Shown here piece by piece: positions 31,343 to 43,161 of a DNA stretch of 64,000 bases. The position numbers and the translations under genes are program-made. Positions within the stretch are counted from its first letter, which is position 1; each line of letters starts with the position of its first letter. The DNA is from Capitulum mitella (Eukaryota > Arthropoda > Thecostraca > Pollicipedomorpha > Pollicipedidae), in assembly GCA_030062745.1 (NCBI GenBank), contig CP099842.1, positions 8,811,838-8,875,837 on the forward strand, in the 5' to 3' direction. The notes under the pieces were generated by a model. The model did no database searches. It worked only from the letters and a program-made list of their open reading frames with translations, and was not told the DNA's origin.

Positions 31343-34300
31343 GAGTCGTTTACCGCGTCGAGACTACCGTGTTCAAAGCACTTCTCAGTTTTCTTATTTC
31401 AGCGCATGATAGTGCATGAGTGGATGCTGGTATTAATTACATGCCCACGCACCGTATTTTCTTGTCTCAGGGATAATTTAAAGAAACTATTAAATGAAAG
31501 TGCCTAAAGTTCATTGTTCAGAATCTGTCTATTTTCGTCCGCGTTTTGGCCAGTTTTGTAGCAATAAAAAACCGAAGTAGTGCGGAGTCATGCTCAACTC
31601 TGGAAAGCACGAGCTCGCCTGCCATGTAGCGTCCCTTAGCTGTTTTGTTTATGAGTTATATGGCGTTCGACAACGTGGTTACGACGCAAACTATACGTGA
31701 AATTTTTATGTCCTTCAAAGACTTCACGGCTGGCTCATTACCCTAGCCAAAAACTATGGACGTAGGTACAGGGAGCGGGACGGGGCGCCGTTGTTACCCC
31801 CACTTTTTGGGAACTCCCACTCTTTTCTTGATACTCCTGCGCCCCTGTCAACAACAAAATGCGACAGAGGCGATTTTCGTGTTGAATTTATTGAATAATT
31901 GGATTTAGGAGGCGCACATATCACAGCATTAACTTCTGATTATTCCGTGGTCAAAGAATTTCACAAAGACAGTCACAACGGGGAGATGAAATAAATTAAA
32001 GTGGAAAGCAGTTAGAGTGGCAAGAAATATAGAGCAGTAATAACATGAAGAATAATAGCAATGATGATAAGAATGAAATGATGCTGACAGTTCATGCTGC
32101 CTATCTAGCCAAGCTTCAGCCTAGCAACGAACAGATGTAAGATAACATGTTAGTCGTATATATAAGGCACTCACTACAAACGCATCTGTGGAACAGTAAT
32201 ATCAAGACCAAAACACAGCAAATTGGTAAATATGTCGTAAAAAGTACGGTACAGTATCCTGTATACCTACTTGGTACTCCCTGCAAAACTGTTCCGTGAC
32301 AAGTAACAATACCATAGCATGGTGAGCACAGGAGTAAAACTAAAAAATGTCCTGTATACAAGGCGCTCACCGCAAAATTCGTGCAGGACAACCGCAAGAC
32401 CAGAACGCGGCAAAAAAATACATAGCAAAAACTAAGCAGATCCTTTCATGAAATCGCGTCGCCAGCATCAGATATACCGCGGCTAAAAGAGCCACCATCA
32501 TCGAAGCATCTACTTCATATTCCCTTGAAAGAAGACGTACCATAATTTCTAAATGAAACTATGAATTATACTAGCAAAACTGCGATTTGATGTATTTCTA
32601 ATATTATGCCGAAATATTAAGACTAAACTTTGTTTTACCCTTTGTCTAGCACACTGAGCTTCATAAAAGACTAGCATTTCTTCTGCTTGAAGATTCAACC
32701 AGAACACGTGACCTGCTTAGGCGGCAGTGAGTGTGAATGAAATTGTCTTGGCAGTTAAGTTTCTTTCATTTAATATTTAGTATGAGCCGGAAATGAGTCC
32801 AAACTCGCAAACCTAAGGCCTGACTGCACTGGAAACTGTTTTATTCTTGAAGTTAAAGCATTTTAATGGTACCTTGATTGACAGAAATTGCGCTGCGATG
32901 CGCCGGTTTTGCAGTGTTACAGTGACAAACAGACAAACATACAGAAATCGGATCATTATTATACAGATTATTGTCGTGTCTGCATGCTTTTCTATGTAGT
33001 ACCTGACTCAACAGTATTTCAGCGACAGGATTTCCACATTGTCATGAAAAAAACTAGAAGAAATGTGCTTCGATTTGAATGTTATATATTCTGCGCCTTT
33101 TCATGGTAACCATAGCGTGTTCACAGGCATGTGAAGTAACACACTCAACAATCGTGAGACGTTCCTTCGGGATTTGCATGAAGGGAGAAAGGCGTTTTGC
33201 GAAAATTCATCGGGAGTTTGCCAGACAAAGTTCTGCAGAGGAAATTTCTGCACACCTTGCAACCATCCCAGTGCAACATGAGCAGTTCAAAGCGATTCGT
33301 AAGGTTTCGTATGGGAGTTATCTGCAAAATCCATATCTGAGTAGATATGGACTGTATCTCATTCACTAAACGTGCCACGCATTGACATGTGGTACCCCGA
33401 ATTAAAAAGCTGTTTAAAGCTGAAAAAGCTGTCTATCGTCTGTCGTAGTGTTTCGTTCATTTGCCAGTTTTTGCTTTTTTTGTTCGATGTAAAAGAAAAC
33501 TTCCAATCACCACTCTGGTCATATTCTGGAAGAAAAGAAAATGAGGAAGAGGTAATGTACTCATCACAGCGCGGTTCAAATCTTTTTGGAGATCACAAAC
33601 TTTTTGGCACATCATACATGATTTTACATCACAACCAGCGCTACCTCCATGGAAAATTACCCATATCGCAAGGACTGATGGGCACTAGAAACACTGTCTA
33701 TCGGCATACCAGCAGCGAATGGCCCCGCTTCAGGGCTCAGGACAGACTCTTCTTGGTTACCTGACACACTGCAGCCGAGTTCGTGATCAGAATTTTTCGG
33801 TAGTGGTCCATTGGACGTCTCGCATTTTTGCCGTTGGTCAGCAACAATACGATAGTCGTGCTGGTCAAAGAGCTGATAATTTGCCCGGCCGTAAAAGAGT
33901 TCTCGTGATTGTTGGCGAATGGCCTGGACATTACATAAACAAACGCGCTGTATAGCGCTCCCCGGACATGGTGGCAGCGCAAAAGCAGCCGGCACCGTCC
34001 ACACTGGTGGCAACGAGAATCGCATGAAGTCTCTGTCCTGTCGAAGTTTGGCCGGACCTTGTTAAAACTGATTGCAGGGTGTGACCATCGATTACACGAT
34101 CCAACGATGCAACGACGTTCGACAATTTTGATTCGACGACCCGAAACGAGAATGAAATCACAGTTAAGATGACAAAACGTTTTTTTATTTGAAATGTTGG
34201 GCATGAGATCGCCTAAATCATTCGTCATGACCAGAACGCTCATTTGAAATCTCCGCTGCTGCTGGAACAAAAATGCAAAAATGACCACCGTTCCACAGCG

Positions 34301-34559
34301 TCCCGGCAACGCTGCCCTGATTTCCTTACCGCTACGTTCTTCTTCCAGTAACCTCAAAAACCAACAATGAAAATAGAACGATGAAGCTGAGTGACTTCAC
34401 TAACTTTCTTTTTACGTGCACTGAGAAGATTTAAAGTTCTTCTTTTTGTTAGATGCGCCTTCAGGAAAGAATTTTGGAAGCATGTTCGGCCTTTTTTTGA
34501 AGCACTGGAGGTTGCGCTTTCTATCTTCATTTCCAAAACGGCAGATATATAGACTGATC

Positions 34560-34612
34560 ACACACACGCACACACACGCGCGCGCGCGCGCGTGCGCACG
34601 CACGCACACATG
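34560..34612. repeat. CA/CG dinucleotide microsatellite
   Basis: ACACACGCACACACACGCGC followed by a CG run and a GCACGCACACA tail. Confidence 0.9.
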
Positions 34613-35391
34613 CACAAAGCTTGGCCCGATACGTCCCCCCCCCGAATTTTAACCTTTAGCTGGGGAAGAAGTTCTGTTTGGCCTTGAAACACTAAACAGA
34701 ACAACGCTTTTAGATAAATTAGGACGGTAGGTTTACATCATGGACGGACAAAATACCCGATACCACCAAACAAATGGCCACCTGCGAATGACTCAAAAGT
34801 AGCAGAAGAGACAATGCCTTCCGTTTTCTATTGGCACCTTTTTCATTCAATGTGTTCAGCAAAATTCATTCAGAAGTTGTTCGAGACTCCAAATTCTTCG
34901 CTGACTTTGAAGCGATCTTGGGTGGAAAAAATACTGAGTCAAGCGGCCGCTGTGGCGGCCTTGTCTGGCAGGTCGTTCAGGTTTTATTCTTCCTTGGATG
35001 GGTCTGTTGTGATCTTAAATCATGGTGGCCTTTGTCATTTTTACGCTAAAACTTAGCCGACCACCTTGGCTAGAAAGGCAGAAGGCCTGCAGCACTACCA
35101 CATGGTGACGCAAACGAACCAGATGAAAAGTGGCCAATAACCTGCATCACTTGTGATCCGATTTGACACTAGTAACGTCAATGTCCTTTGGTGAGAAAAA
35201 GGGCGACAGAAAATTACAAAAAGAAAAGCCCACAGAGAGAATAAAAAGACTGGCACTGATCGACACCCAGCGTTCCCCGTACCCGGCCGTGCAACGCGTT
35301 ACGCGAGGCCAAAACAAACCGAACTTCCTGTCGTTGCGTAAACAATATGTAACCTCCCCCCGTGCACAGACCCAATGAGATAGCCTCTGTT

Positions 35392-35604
35392 TCAACCAAA
35401 CATAGTGCGTATTCTTGAGAACGAGTCCGGATTCTTGGTAACATGTCGGTCCGGTTTACGGTACTCGCTACCGTATGCACTTTGTTCTTTTTCTTCAAAA
35501 CGGGTTTGAGCATGGTAGCCTTCCCCTGGGAGAAAGATTCGATGATGCTTGTAGCGTTCAAATTCCCGATTACCTTCCATCTCTAACCTTTTCTCAAAGA
35601 CCCT
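35392..35604 (-). CDS. Candidate exon of a charged protein (CFAP90-like?)
   Basis: On the minus strand, after an acceptor GGCTGGCCAG at 35605, an exon reads RVFEKRLEMEGNREFERYKH, then RIFLPGEGYHAQTRFEEKEQ, then SAYGSEYRKPDRHVTKNPDS, and stops at 35392. Highly charged, repeat-free composition and a clean splice border make it look coding. The pattern F-x-x-RL followed by a YG-x-x-Y-x-x-P block recalls the ciliary microtubule inner protein CFAP90 (C5orf49), but this is from memory and weak. Upstream exons are not identified. The GC-rich island at 35640-35970 lies directly upstream of it. Confidence 0.35.
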   Translation of the reverse strand, partial: RVFEKRLEMEGNREFERYKHHRIFLPGEGYHAQTRFEEKEQSAYGSEYRKPDRHVTKNPDSFSRIRTMFG

Positions 35605-35626
35605 CTGGCCAGCCAGTCCCGGTCCG

Positions 35627-35962
35627 ATGCGTACAAATGTAGCACAGCAGCGGCGTGGGCCCGACCCGCCCCAGCTCGGCCAGGTCACCAGAGGACGCGC
35701 GGATCCCGGCCGGCCTGAAGGTCCGGCTGATGACGTCCCAAGCCACGGAGCGGCGATCGTCAGTAGGCCTGTGCTGTTGCTGTTGCTGCTGCTGCTGCTG
35801 GCTACTGGTGCTGGTCCGTCGGCCGGCCGCCGCGGGTTGCCGGAGGACCAGTCGGGCCGGACAGAATCAGCTCCGGAGCACGGGCCTAAATTTCCCTTTC
35901 CCCCACCATTATCTCCTGACAGTCTCGCTCGCAGACACGCCGTTCCAGCTCCGCGGTCCTAA
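35627..35962 (+). CDS. Candidate secreted-protein first exon in a GC-rich island
   Basis: A 111-codon frame contains RPVLLLLLLLLLATGAGPSA, a strong hydrophobic signal-like core (encoded by a CTG-rich repeat), followed by GRRGLPEDQSGRTESAPEHG. The core lies about 48 residues from the first Met, long for a signal peptide, so the true start may be elsewhere. The Leu run could simply reflect the CTG repeat. The minus strand is also open here (Ser-rich), and the segment is a CpG island that could be a promoter. Confidence 0.25.
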   Translation: MRTNVAQQRRGPDPPQLGQVTRGRADPGRPEGPADDVPSHGAAIVSRPVLLLLLLLLLATGAGPSAGRRGLPEDQSGRTESAPEHGPKFPFPPPLSPDSLARRHAVPAPRS

Positions 35963-36388
35963 CCACGGCGGCATGGGGCTGATCTTCGCGGCGTTTGGTC
36001 AGTTTAGAGAGTTCACTGCATAAATGCTCAGTTGCCTTCTTGTTCTGTATCCTGATGGTCTGCTGGCTCCTTTTCTCCTTTTCTGGATCCTCTCAAAACG
36101 ACCTCATCCAAGCTTGAAGTTTCACTGCTGGGCCGCGGCAAAGTCCGCTGTCTTTTGGCCTTCTCACCGATCAGCGCGAACACACAGGGGCTGCTCGTTA
36201 CCAACGAGTCTCGGGGTTTTACCACTAGTTGTTACCTCAGAGAACACCCATTCTGGGTCACTGGTGTCCGTCACCTTCTCAGAGGAGCCTGTTCACGATT
36301 TGTGCCGGACACGGGGAGCGGCGTCTGGCACGGATCACGGACGCAAGAGCTGCCGCGCCCTGCCCGCAGCGACGATAGCCGCGCGGCC

Positions 36389-36512
36389 TTGACCGGGCCG
36401 AGAAGGTGGGAGAGTGGCCTTGACCCGGCCGGGAAGGCGGGAAGGCGGGGGATTGACCTTGACCTGGCCAGGAAGGCGGGGGAACGGCCTTCACCCGCCC
36501 GGGAAGGCGGGG
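36389..36512. repeat. ~31-36-bp GC-rich minisatellite
   Basis: Four imperfect units of GGCCTTGACCCGGCCGGGAA followed by GGCGGG-type sequence. Confidence 0.8.
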
Positions 36513-36644
36513 GAGCAAAGCGGGACTCGTCCGACCTACGTACCGGTCGGTCCCAGACTTGGTTAGTTCGGGTTAGGGCGCACAGCTACTTGGGCTCAAT
36601 CGTCCGTTATCCAATCCACGCGACACGTGTCATCGATCAGGGGC

Positions 36645-36720
36645 TAATGGCTCGAGATTTGAACGCACAACCATGCGATTACGAGTCCGAATCTCCATCC
36701 ACTAAGCTAACGAGGACGCG
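36645..36720 (-). repeat. tRNA-Thr-like SINE head or tRNA relic
   Basis: The minus strand contains an A box TAGCTTAGTGG (complement of 36699-36709), an anticodon-loop-like CTCGTAA (CGT, Thr) and a B box GTTCAAATC (near 36656-36664), in the order and at the spacing of a tRNA. The acceptor and T stems do not pair well and the anticodon stem seems to lack a base. It is therefore a tRNA-derived SINE promoter or pseudogene rather than a working tRNA. Confidence 0.55.
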
Positions 36721-37208
36721 CTTTAACATCCGAAAGGCAAGTTGCCTTTCCGAGGCCAAGTGAGATCAGTGACATTACGCAGCCTCAAAATGACGTATGA
36801 CCTTGAACAGGTCAAAGTATATCTTTTGCCGCTGATTTCAGTGATGACAACGATTTCTGCTTTTTAGGGAAATAAAAACAGCGATGTATGTTCGCATACA
36901 ATACACTATGCGATACAATACAATACACACACATACAATGCACAATGCATACAATAAAATCAATCAAATGACAACAGAGGCATATATGTTGTACTAACTT
37001 TCCATAACCAGAAGAAGTCAAACCAGAAATGCCTTCAACTAAAAAGAAATATGTTTTGCGCTTGCTTATGTTCCTTGCTCTAATTTTATATAAAAGAAAT
37101 GGTCACTCGTGACATCATCCTCTCCCGGAGCGTATATGAAAATCCTTCGGTCCGAGCAGAGAACTGTACTGTTGTTATACGGACCACGAGTGTCTGAATA
37201 TGTATTCT

Positions 37209-37340
37209 GACATAATTGTACATTTTACCTATAAGGGATTCAGTCGCGACACTATCATTGATGACCTATCATTGATGACATAATTGTATATTTTACCTAT
37301 ATGTGATTCAGTCGCGACACTATCATTGACGACTCCTGAC
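37209..37340. repeat. 68-bp tandem duplication
   Basis: GACATAATTGTACATTTTAC begins at 37209 and its copy at 37277. Both copies continue through GATTCAGTCGCGACACTATC. Confidence 0.85.
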
Positions 37341-38715
37341 ACTATCATTGATGCTTCTACTTCGGCTTTGTAAGAACGCATAATTACATAGCAGGCCCCA
37401 AAGATTCGTCCGAGTTCGTTTGAGATATCTGAAGCAAAATGGGATGGATACTGTCTGTCTCAAGAAAGAGGGCCGAATAAGCGCCCCTTGCAAAATTTTA
37501 CGCTCCAAATGATCCCGGAATAGGGATAAGGCTTGGGTGAGGGACAAAAGCTATCGCTTTCCAGCAAGTTTTTAAACGTATGCAAATGTCATATTGCTGC
37601 TTCGAATATATTTTTAAGTTACGGTTTCCTAGAACCATGACATCGCTTAGAATTTCCTCACGTTGTCAGGCGCCAGCAACATCAGGAAAATGCTCAATCA
37701 GACTCATTCGTCACGGATCAAAGCTGCATTACTGACACGACTATGGCCATTTGTGTCATCTGAGGATGTTATAAAAGGAATGGGTTTAGCCGGGGTCTGC
37801 ACCACTCGCAGTGCAGGACTGCCTCCGGGACACCAGCGGCCGTCATGAAGTTACGTGTTTTCAGGACACCGGGTCCTCGCTGGACAAAGTGAAGGCACTG
37901 GTCACCGGCCGACTAGGCAGCTGCCAGTCTTGCTCAGTTAGAGACGAGGACTCTTCTAATCTAGGTAAGGCAATACAGCGCAAAACGGGTGCGGAGTGTG
38001 TTCCCGTCTACTTCGAACGGCGCTATGCTTATAGCAGAAATGGAAATCAGACAAAAACACGAACACAATTTATAAACCTCATTCCTAAGTAAAGGAATCT
38101 CGTGTAACTAAATGTATTATTTGCGGAGTGAGAACGGGTTTGATGCCATTTTTGATACACATTTCCTAAGCCATTTTCACGCTCAATAGACCGCAACTTT
38201 GGAGTCAGACTTTGCCAGTGGAAGTGGTTCCAATTCTGATTCGGCAGACAGCCGTGTAATTCAACTTTGACTCTGATTCCGGCATTCATCACTGAAATCG
38301 GCTCCGATTCTGACTCTGAACGGAACGGAATCGATTCCAGAGTAGATTCTGGTTCCGATGGAATGGAGTACAAATCTGCCGCTACTTCATTGTAAAGGTA
38401 TTCGAAAGGCGTCCTCAATAGTTCTACAGCCGGCAGTGCCTCGTCATAATCACCTTACAGGCATCAACAAAACATACTGCAGACATTTGCTGTAGATGTG
38501 GACCATGGCTGGGGATCCCGGGAAGGGGATGGGTCCGGACCCCTTTTTTCCCATGATGAGGGATTTTAACATCAGGCCTGTGGGAATGGCTGGATAGAAA
38601 CGGTCTGAAATCCTTTATTAGCCTTCCTTCCTTCCTAAAAGTTTTTTTTTGAAATCTCCAGACATAAGACTGACGTAACTATGAAAACATGTCAGTCCTA
38701 TAGTACATACATATA

Positions 38716-38717
<2 letters not shown>

Positions 38718-38760
<43 letters not shown>
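38718..38760. repeat. (TA)n microsatellite
   Basis: About 20 uninterrupted TA dinucleotides. Confidence 0.95.
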
Positions 38761-38764
<4 letters not shown>

Positions 38765-39354
38765 ATATTATAGGTATAAGATATGCATATGTATTATGTT
38801 TACATACTAAGCTATATAGCGTACATCTTTTGAAAACAGATGTGTTTCTAGTGGACGAAAACACTCAACGTGATGCAGGACTTATGCACTGCCTATAAAT
38901 TCATCCATTTGGAGGACTCCTGCCTTACCAGCCGTGTTTCCGCGCACTTAGCTGAGGCGACTTGCAGCAGTAACGGCCGGTCCGTCACGTAAACCTCCTC
39001 CCCTGCCTTGCCGGCGCCTGGGGCCGCCGAAGCGCCGAAGCTAATGAGTTACCAGGATCGCGGCCACGTCGGATCGGCCGTTTGCTGATGCGCTATGGCT
39101 GCGTATTCCAATTCATGCTGAGTTGTTTCTCGCATCTGCCGGCGAATACGCCTGGCGTGACAGTCCGATCATCGCTTTCTCAACGTGGCGCGGCCTGCAG
39201 TCTGCTAAACAAACCTATTCACAATCCATCCTAGTCTCCAGGTTCTCAACCCGCTACTAGGTCTTCATTGTTTTCATCATGGCCAACAATCTACGTTCTA
39301 CCGACGGGCCGCGCGACACCAAGGAAGCGATGACGACGTGCCACACGACGGCCT

Positions 39355-40009
39355 CAGAAGATGATGGTCGCTCAAGAACGGCGACACAGCCTTATCAGGC
39401 AGCAGCTGAACCTTCTACGCGGCCAACTGGAAGCCAACAACAAGTTGTGGAGTGGCGCGAGACCGTCAGCAGTCAATGTTGATGTAGTTCCTGCTCCAGT
39501 CACCGACAGCCGATTGCTGCCGTCAGGCGTCCGTAAGTGGCGACAGAAAGCAAGCTGCCCACATCGGCGAGACCGCATGGCGAGACCGCATAGCGCCAGG
39601 CCTCGGCGCTCATCATGGAACGATTATAGCACGATCTCCCGGCTCAACGCCCACAGCAGAAAGGACCGGCTCGCTATCCCGCGCGCCTCTTCCGCGACCG
39701 ACGCGTGACAGACAGTCAGCACGCAGTCATCTTACACCAGACTGTGAACTCTGTCCATTCAGCTCTGGAAAATACCGCAAACGTCTCTGCCTGCGGCGCA
39801 GCGTCGCGTCCGGAAAGGCTGAAGACCGTAGTCAAGAAGAAAGATAGTGACTCAACGTCTTCTGGCATCCTTCGAGGGACTGGTCTCCAGCAGAGAGATA
39901 TGCACTGCGCAGCGTTTGACAACACAAACGTCTGGGATCGGCGACCAAAAGACGGGATGCAAGCTCCTGGCTCTCCGGCCGCTCCAGTCACGGGCCCAAG
40001 AGGTTGACA
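39355..40009 (+). CDS. Candidate two-exon coiled-coil-like gene fragment
   Basis: Exon-like segment 39355-39532 follows ...GGCCTCAG and reads MMVAQERRHSLIRQQLNLLR then GQLEANNKLWSG, an amphipathic, heptad-compatible stretch. It ends at a strong donor (C|GTAAGTGG, 39533). A second segment starting at 39763 after TCCATTCAG has the matching phase and reads LENTANVSACGAASRPERLK then TVVKKKDSDSTSSGILRGTG, open to about 40009. A third frame (40014-40205) contains MIYLGSTVPVTVANEEGN and ends near a good acceptor TTCCCTGCCCTGCAG. No family recognised. It may be part of a gene whose other exons I cannot see. Confidence 0.35.
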
Positions 40010-40209
40010 TGACATGCGGGTCGATACAGTCTTCGACAGCCAACGTGACGCTCTTCAAGACCAAGCGTCGGCCGAACCAGCGCCATCTATGATTTACCTC
40101 GGAAGTACAGTGCCAGTAACTGTGGCCAATGAAGAGGGCAATAGGTTTGTTCTTAATGCGATCGTTCCCTGCCCTGCAGATGGATGTGTCCTGTCTCTCG
40201 AATGACCTG

Positions 40210-40945
40210 CTATACAGACCACATTGCAGAAGTCCACCGAAAACACACATACACACACACACACACGACCGAGCCCACTGGTCAATCTCACCGTTAGCAT
40301 CGTGGGATATGACGCCACCGGCTCGCTCAAGAATTCCCCATTCCTCAGGTTTCCGTCAGCAGCGTTGGACTGCATCTGCTTTCTGCAGATACCGAAGAGA
40401 GCCGTTCTTCCACGAATATCCCACCGGTATCTCCTTACTGATGGTGCAGGTTAAGACTACATACAGGCTGAATAGGTACGCCGAGCTACGGGCTCAGTTT
40501 AAGATGGTCTTCCTTCTCCAAGGCACGGCAGCACAGGACCCGGTTCAAATCTCGGAACGAACCTCGGGGTGTTTTATCAGCAAGACATGGCACCAAAAAG
40601 GTTCGTATTTTTCAGAGCGCTACTGAGAACCAGACCCTGTGTGTAAAGAGGGCACCAAAGTCGACCGCGTCGGCCAGCGGGCGGCGCGCACCCAGTCGTC
40701 GCTTTATGGCTGCGCCACTGCAAGTTTTGGGGCCGTCTTCTTCAGGAGTTCGAAAACCTGTTCAGCTGGGAGAGCAGTGGATCTGTTCGTCCCTCTGATC
40801 GGGACTTCCCAGGATGACGGATGACCAGGGCCTACTTTTAAAGAAAAATGACGGGGAAGGGGCAGTTCCACGAACGAGGGGCATAGGCCGCGAACCCTCA
40901 CCCCCTGTTTGCGTGCTCCTTTGTTGAATTTAATCCACTTCATTT

Positions 40946-40947
<2 letters not shown>
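40210..40947. other. No gene recognised
   Basis: A CA microsatellite at 40244-40266 and short frames without recognisable content. Shortly before 40948 the sequence turns into the T-rich tract. Confidence 0.4.
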
Positions 40948-41310
<363 letters not shown>

Positions 41311-41814
41311 AATAGTTTTTTTCGGGTTTAGTCAACTAGTTATGCAACACTACACAAAAATGTACAAACAGCGCCAACACAGGACAAACTACTCCATTCC
41401 CAGAACATTGGCCCAAAAACTTTAAGAAACCACCTCAGATTGAAACGTTTACCGTAGCTCTGCCCCAATGAGATGTTATCAACACTTGTCATGATCTGCA
41501 GACTGGGCTATGCCATTTTGGTGAAGCAGAGGGAACACGCATATGGGACTCACCAAACCATGCATGGGGGAAAAGCAAAGGTTTTATTACATGAATGAGA
41601 AATTTGCTATAGTCCTCACCTAAATCTCGGGTTTAGCCGCCGAGTTCAGTGAAGTTCTACCCATAAGGTATTGAAATTTTGGCAGGGTTTTCAGATCAGG
41701 GTGACGACTACGGGACTGCTGGATTGTCTCCGTACCGCATTCACATTACCATTATCCCACCATAGCGAAGCCGCCCTGACCATCAACTCACAATTACTTT
41801 TCTTCCGTATTCAA
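41311..41814. other. No gene recognised
   Basis: Unique-looking sequence between the T/G tract and H1 with no recognisable gene. Confidence 0.4.
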
Positions 41815-43082
41815 GGCCTGTTTACTCGCGCGGAATTTCAGACCGATTCGTCGCGGATTCGACCGGCGTGGACTCGACAGACGGAATGGATGACGCCACC
41901 CAAGCATTGATGACGTCACGATCGAACTCCTTTAATTACTCCTCAATATTCAGTCCGCGACGGAATCGACCTAAAGCTTGAAAAAAAGTTTTCCGTCGAT
42001 TCCGTAGCGGAATACGCAGGCGTTGCTGCTAATCCCGTTATGTTTTACTTACCTGGATCATGTTGAATGACATTTCCGTCCCACGATGGCTCAAGGACGG
42101 GGAATGTATTACAAATAGATATCATTATCTTGATACTGAAACGTCACTTATAACTGTAGCATACTGCCTGATTACTGACTCACGCCGTTCCTTGACACTC
42201 ATAGTCGTTCTGTTTCGGAAACATGTACTTTTGATCATAATGCAATATCGTTAACAACGAAAATGTAGACACTAGACACTCAGCTCTCAGAAATTCAGTT
42301 GATTAACTCCCAGTTACTCTTTACTTTTCCAGACCACTGTTTCATAGACATGCATAACAAATGCAAATAGATAGGTCTAAATCTTGTCTTAATCTTATCC
42401 TAAAAGTGGTCCAATGGCCGGGGAAGTAGCACTAAACGTGTAACAATTTCGGCCCCGAACGTGGCATGCCTTGTTTTAGGGCACAAAGGACAAGGTTAAA
42501 AAGACTGGCACATATTCTTGTTTGTTTTCTTTTCTTTGGGGGGGGGGGTATTTGTGCTCTAAATCTCACCTCAGTGTAACCGCCAGATCTTCCTGTCGTG
42601 CAGTCGGCTTGTGTGACCGTAATCTGTTTTTCGATGTCATTTCTTATCCAGTCCAGGATGGCATCAAACGTTTCCTCCGCAATGCGAAAGCATCTGACGT
42701 GGCCTTCTGAATCATTTCTCAAATATCTTACCATGGAGGCAAATTTTCCATCCCTGTCCCGGCGCGTTTGAACAGGTTTAGGCCAACCTTGCCCCTGTCT
42801 CGCTGGGGCTTCCCGTCTGCGCTTCTCTCTGACGCCGCAAGGTCTTATCAACCGGCACAATCTTTGCAAATACCACACTTTGAAACAGAAGTAAGGAAGT
42901 GTATCAGCTGGGTATGATCAGCTGGACGCAGTCGTTTTCGGTGGAGTCCGTCGAGGTTTGACGCCACTCAGATTTGGATGGTATAATTCCGTCCGTCCGT
43001 TGAGTCCGCGTCGACTGGGTCTGTTGAAACGGACAGACCATACTGAAATTCCGCCCGTGTTTAAACATTATTAAAACAGGCC
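41815..43082 (-). mobile_element. PIF/Harbinger-type element H1
   Basis: Left end GGCCTGTTTACTCGCGCGGA (41815) and, near the right end, its complement TGAAATTCCGCCCGTGT (43043-43059), followed by a short insertion and AACAGGCC. Inside, on the minus strand, lies a transposase remnant (42432-42878). Interior sequence is rich in TCCGTCG/CGACGGA motifs. Paired in opposite orientation with H2. Confidence 0.7.
42432..42878 (-). pseudogene. Harbinger transposase N-terminal remnant (H1)
   Basis: Reads RRDRDGKFASMVRYLRNDSE, then GHVRCFRIAEETFDAILDWI, then RNDIEKQITVT, a layout familiar from Harbinger (HARBI1-like) transposases: ...EFxxLxRxLLxxxxRFxxYFRMxxxxFDxLLxxVxxxIxKQxT. The DDE catalytic part is absent. 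The closely similar copy at 43411-43710 on the plus strand supports a shared origin. Confidence 0.65.
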
Positions 43083-43161
43083 TTAAAGCCTGCTTACACG
43101 GCCATTTGGCATGATACAGGAAGATAAAACACAGCGCAATCTGTAGCAGCGCCCACCATAA

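Larger units (their letters stand above)
30937..35391. other. Intergenic, no gene recognised
   Basis: Contains the hairpin at 31305-31342 and a CA/CG microsatellite at 34560-34612. A 206-codon minus-strand frame at 33737-34357 is the longest here, but it shows no family resemblance and overlaps plus-strand frames of similar quality. I regard it as unproven. Confidence 0.4.
36765..39354. other. Intergenic, repeats only
   Basis: Contains a CATACAATACA-type low-complexity run (36890-36960), a 68-bp tandem duplication at 37209-37340 (GACATAATTGTA...), a GATTCYGATTC-rich stretch at 38250-38350 reminiscent of the hAT-like element interior, and a TA microsatellite (38718-38760). No gene recognised. 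Confidence 0.5.

Noticed and set aside
33737-34357. 206-codon minus-strand frame
   Set aside because: No domain, no splice support and overlapping equally plausible plus frames; its CVGSC-like start only superficially recalls a THAP motif.
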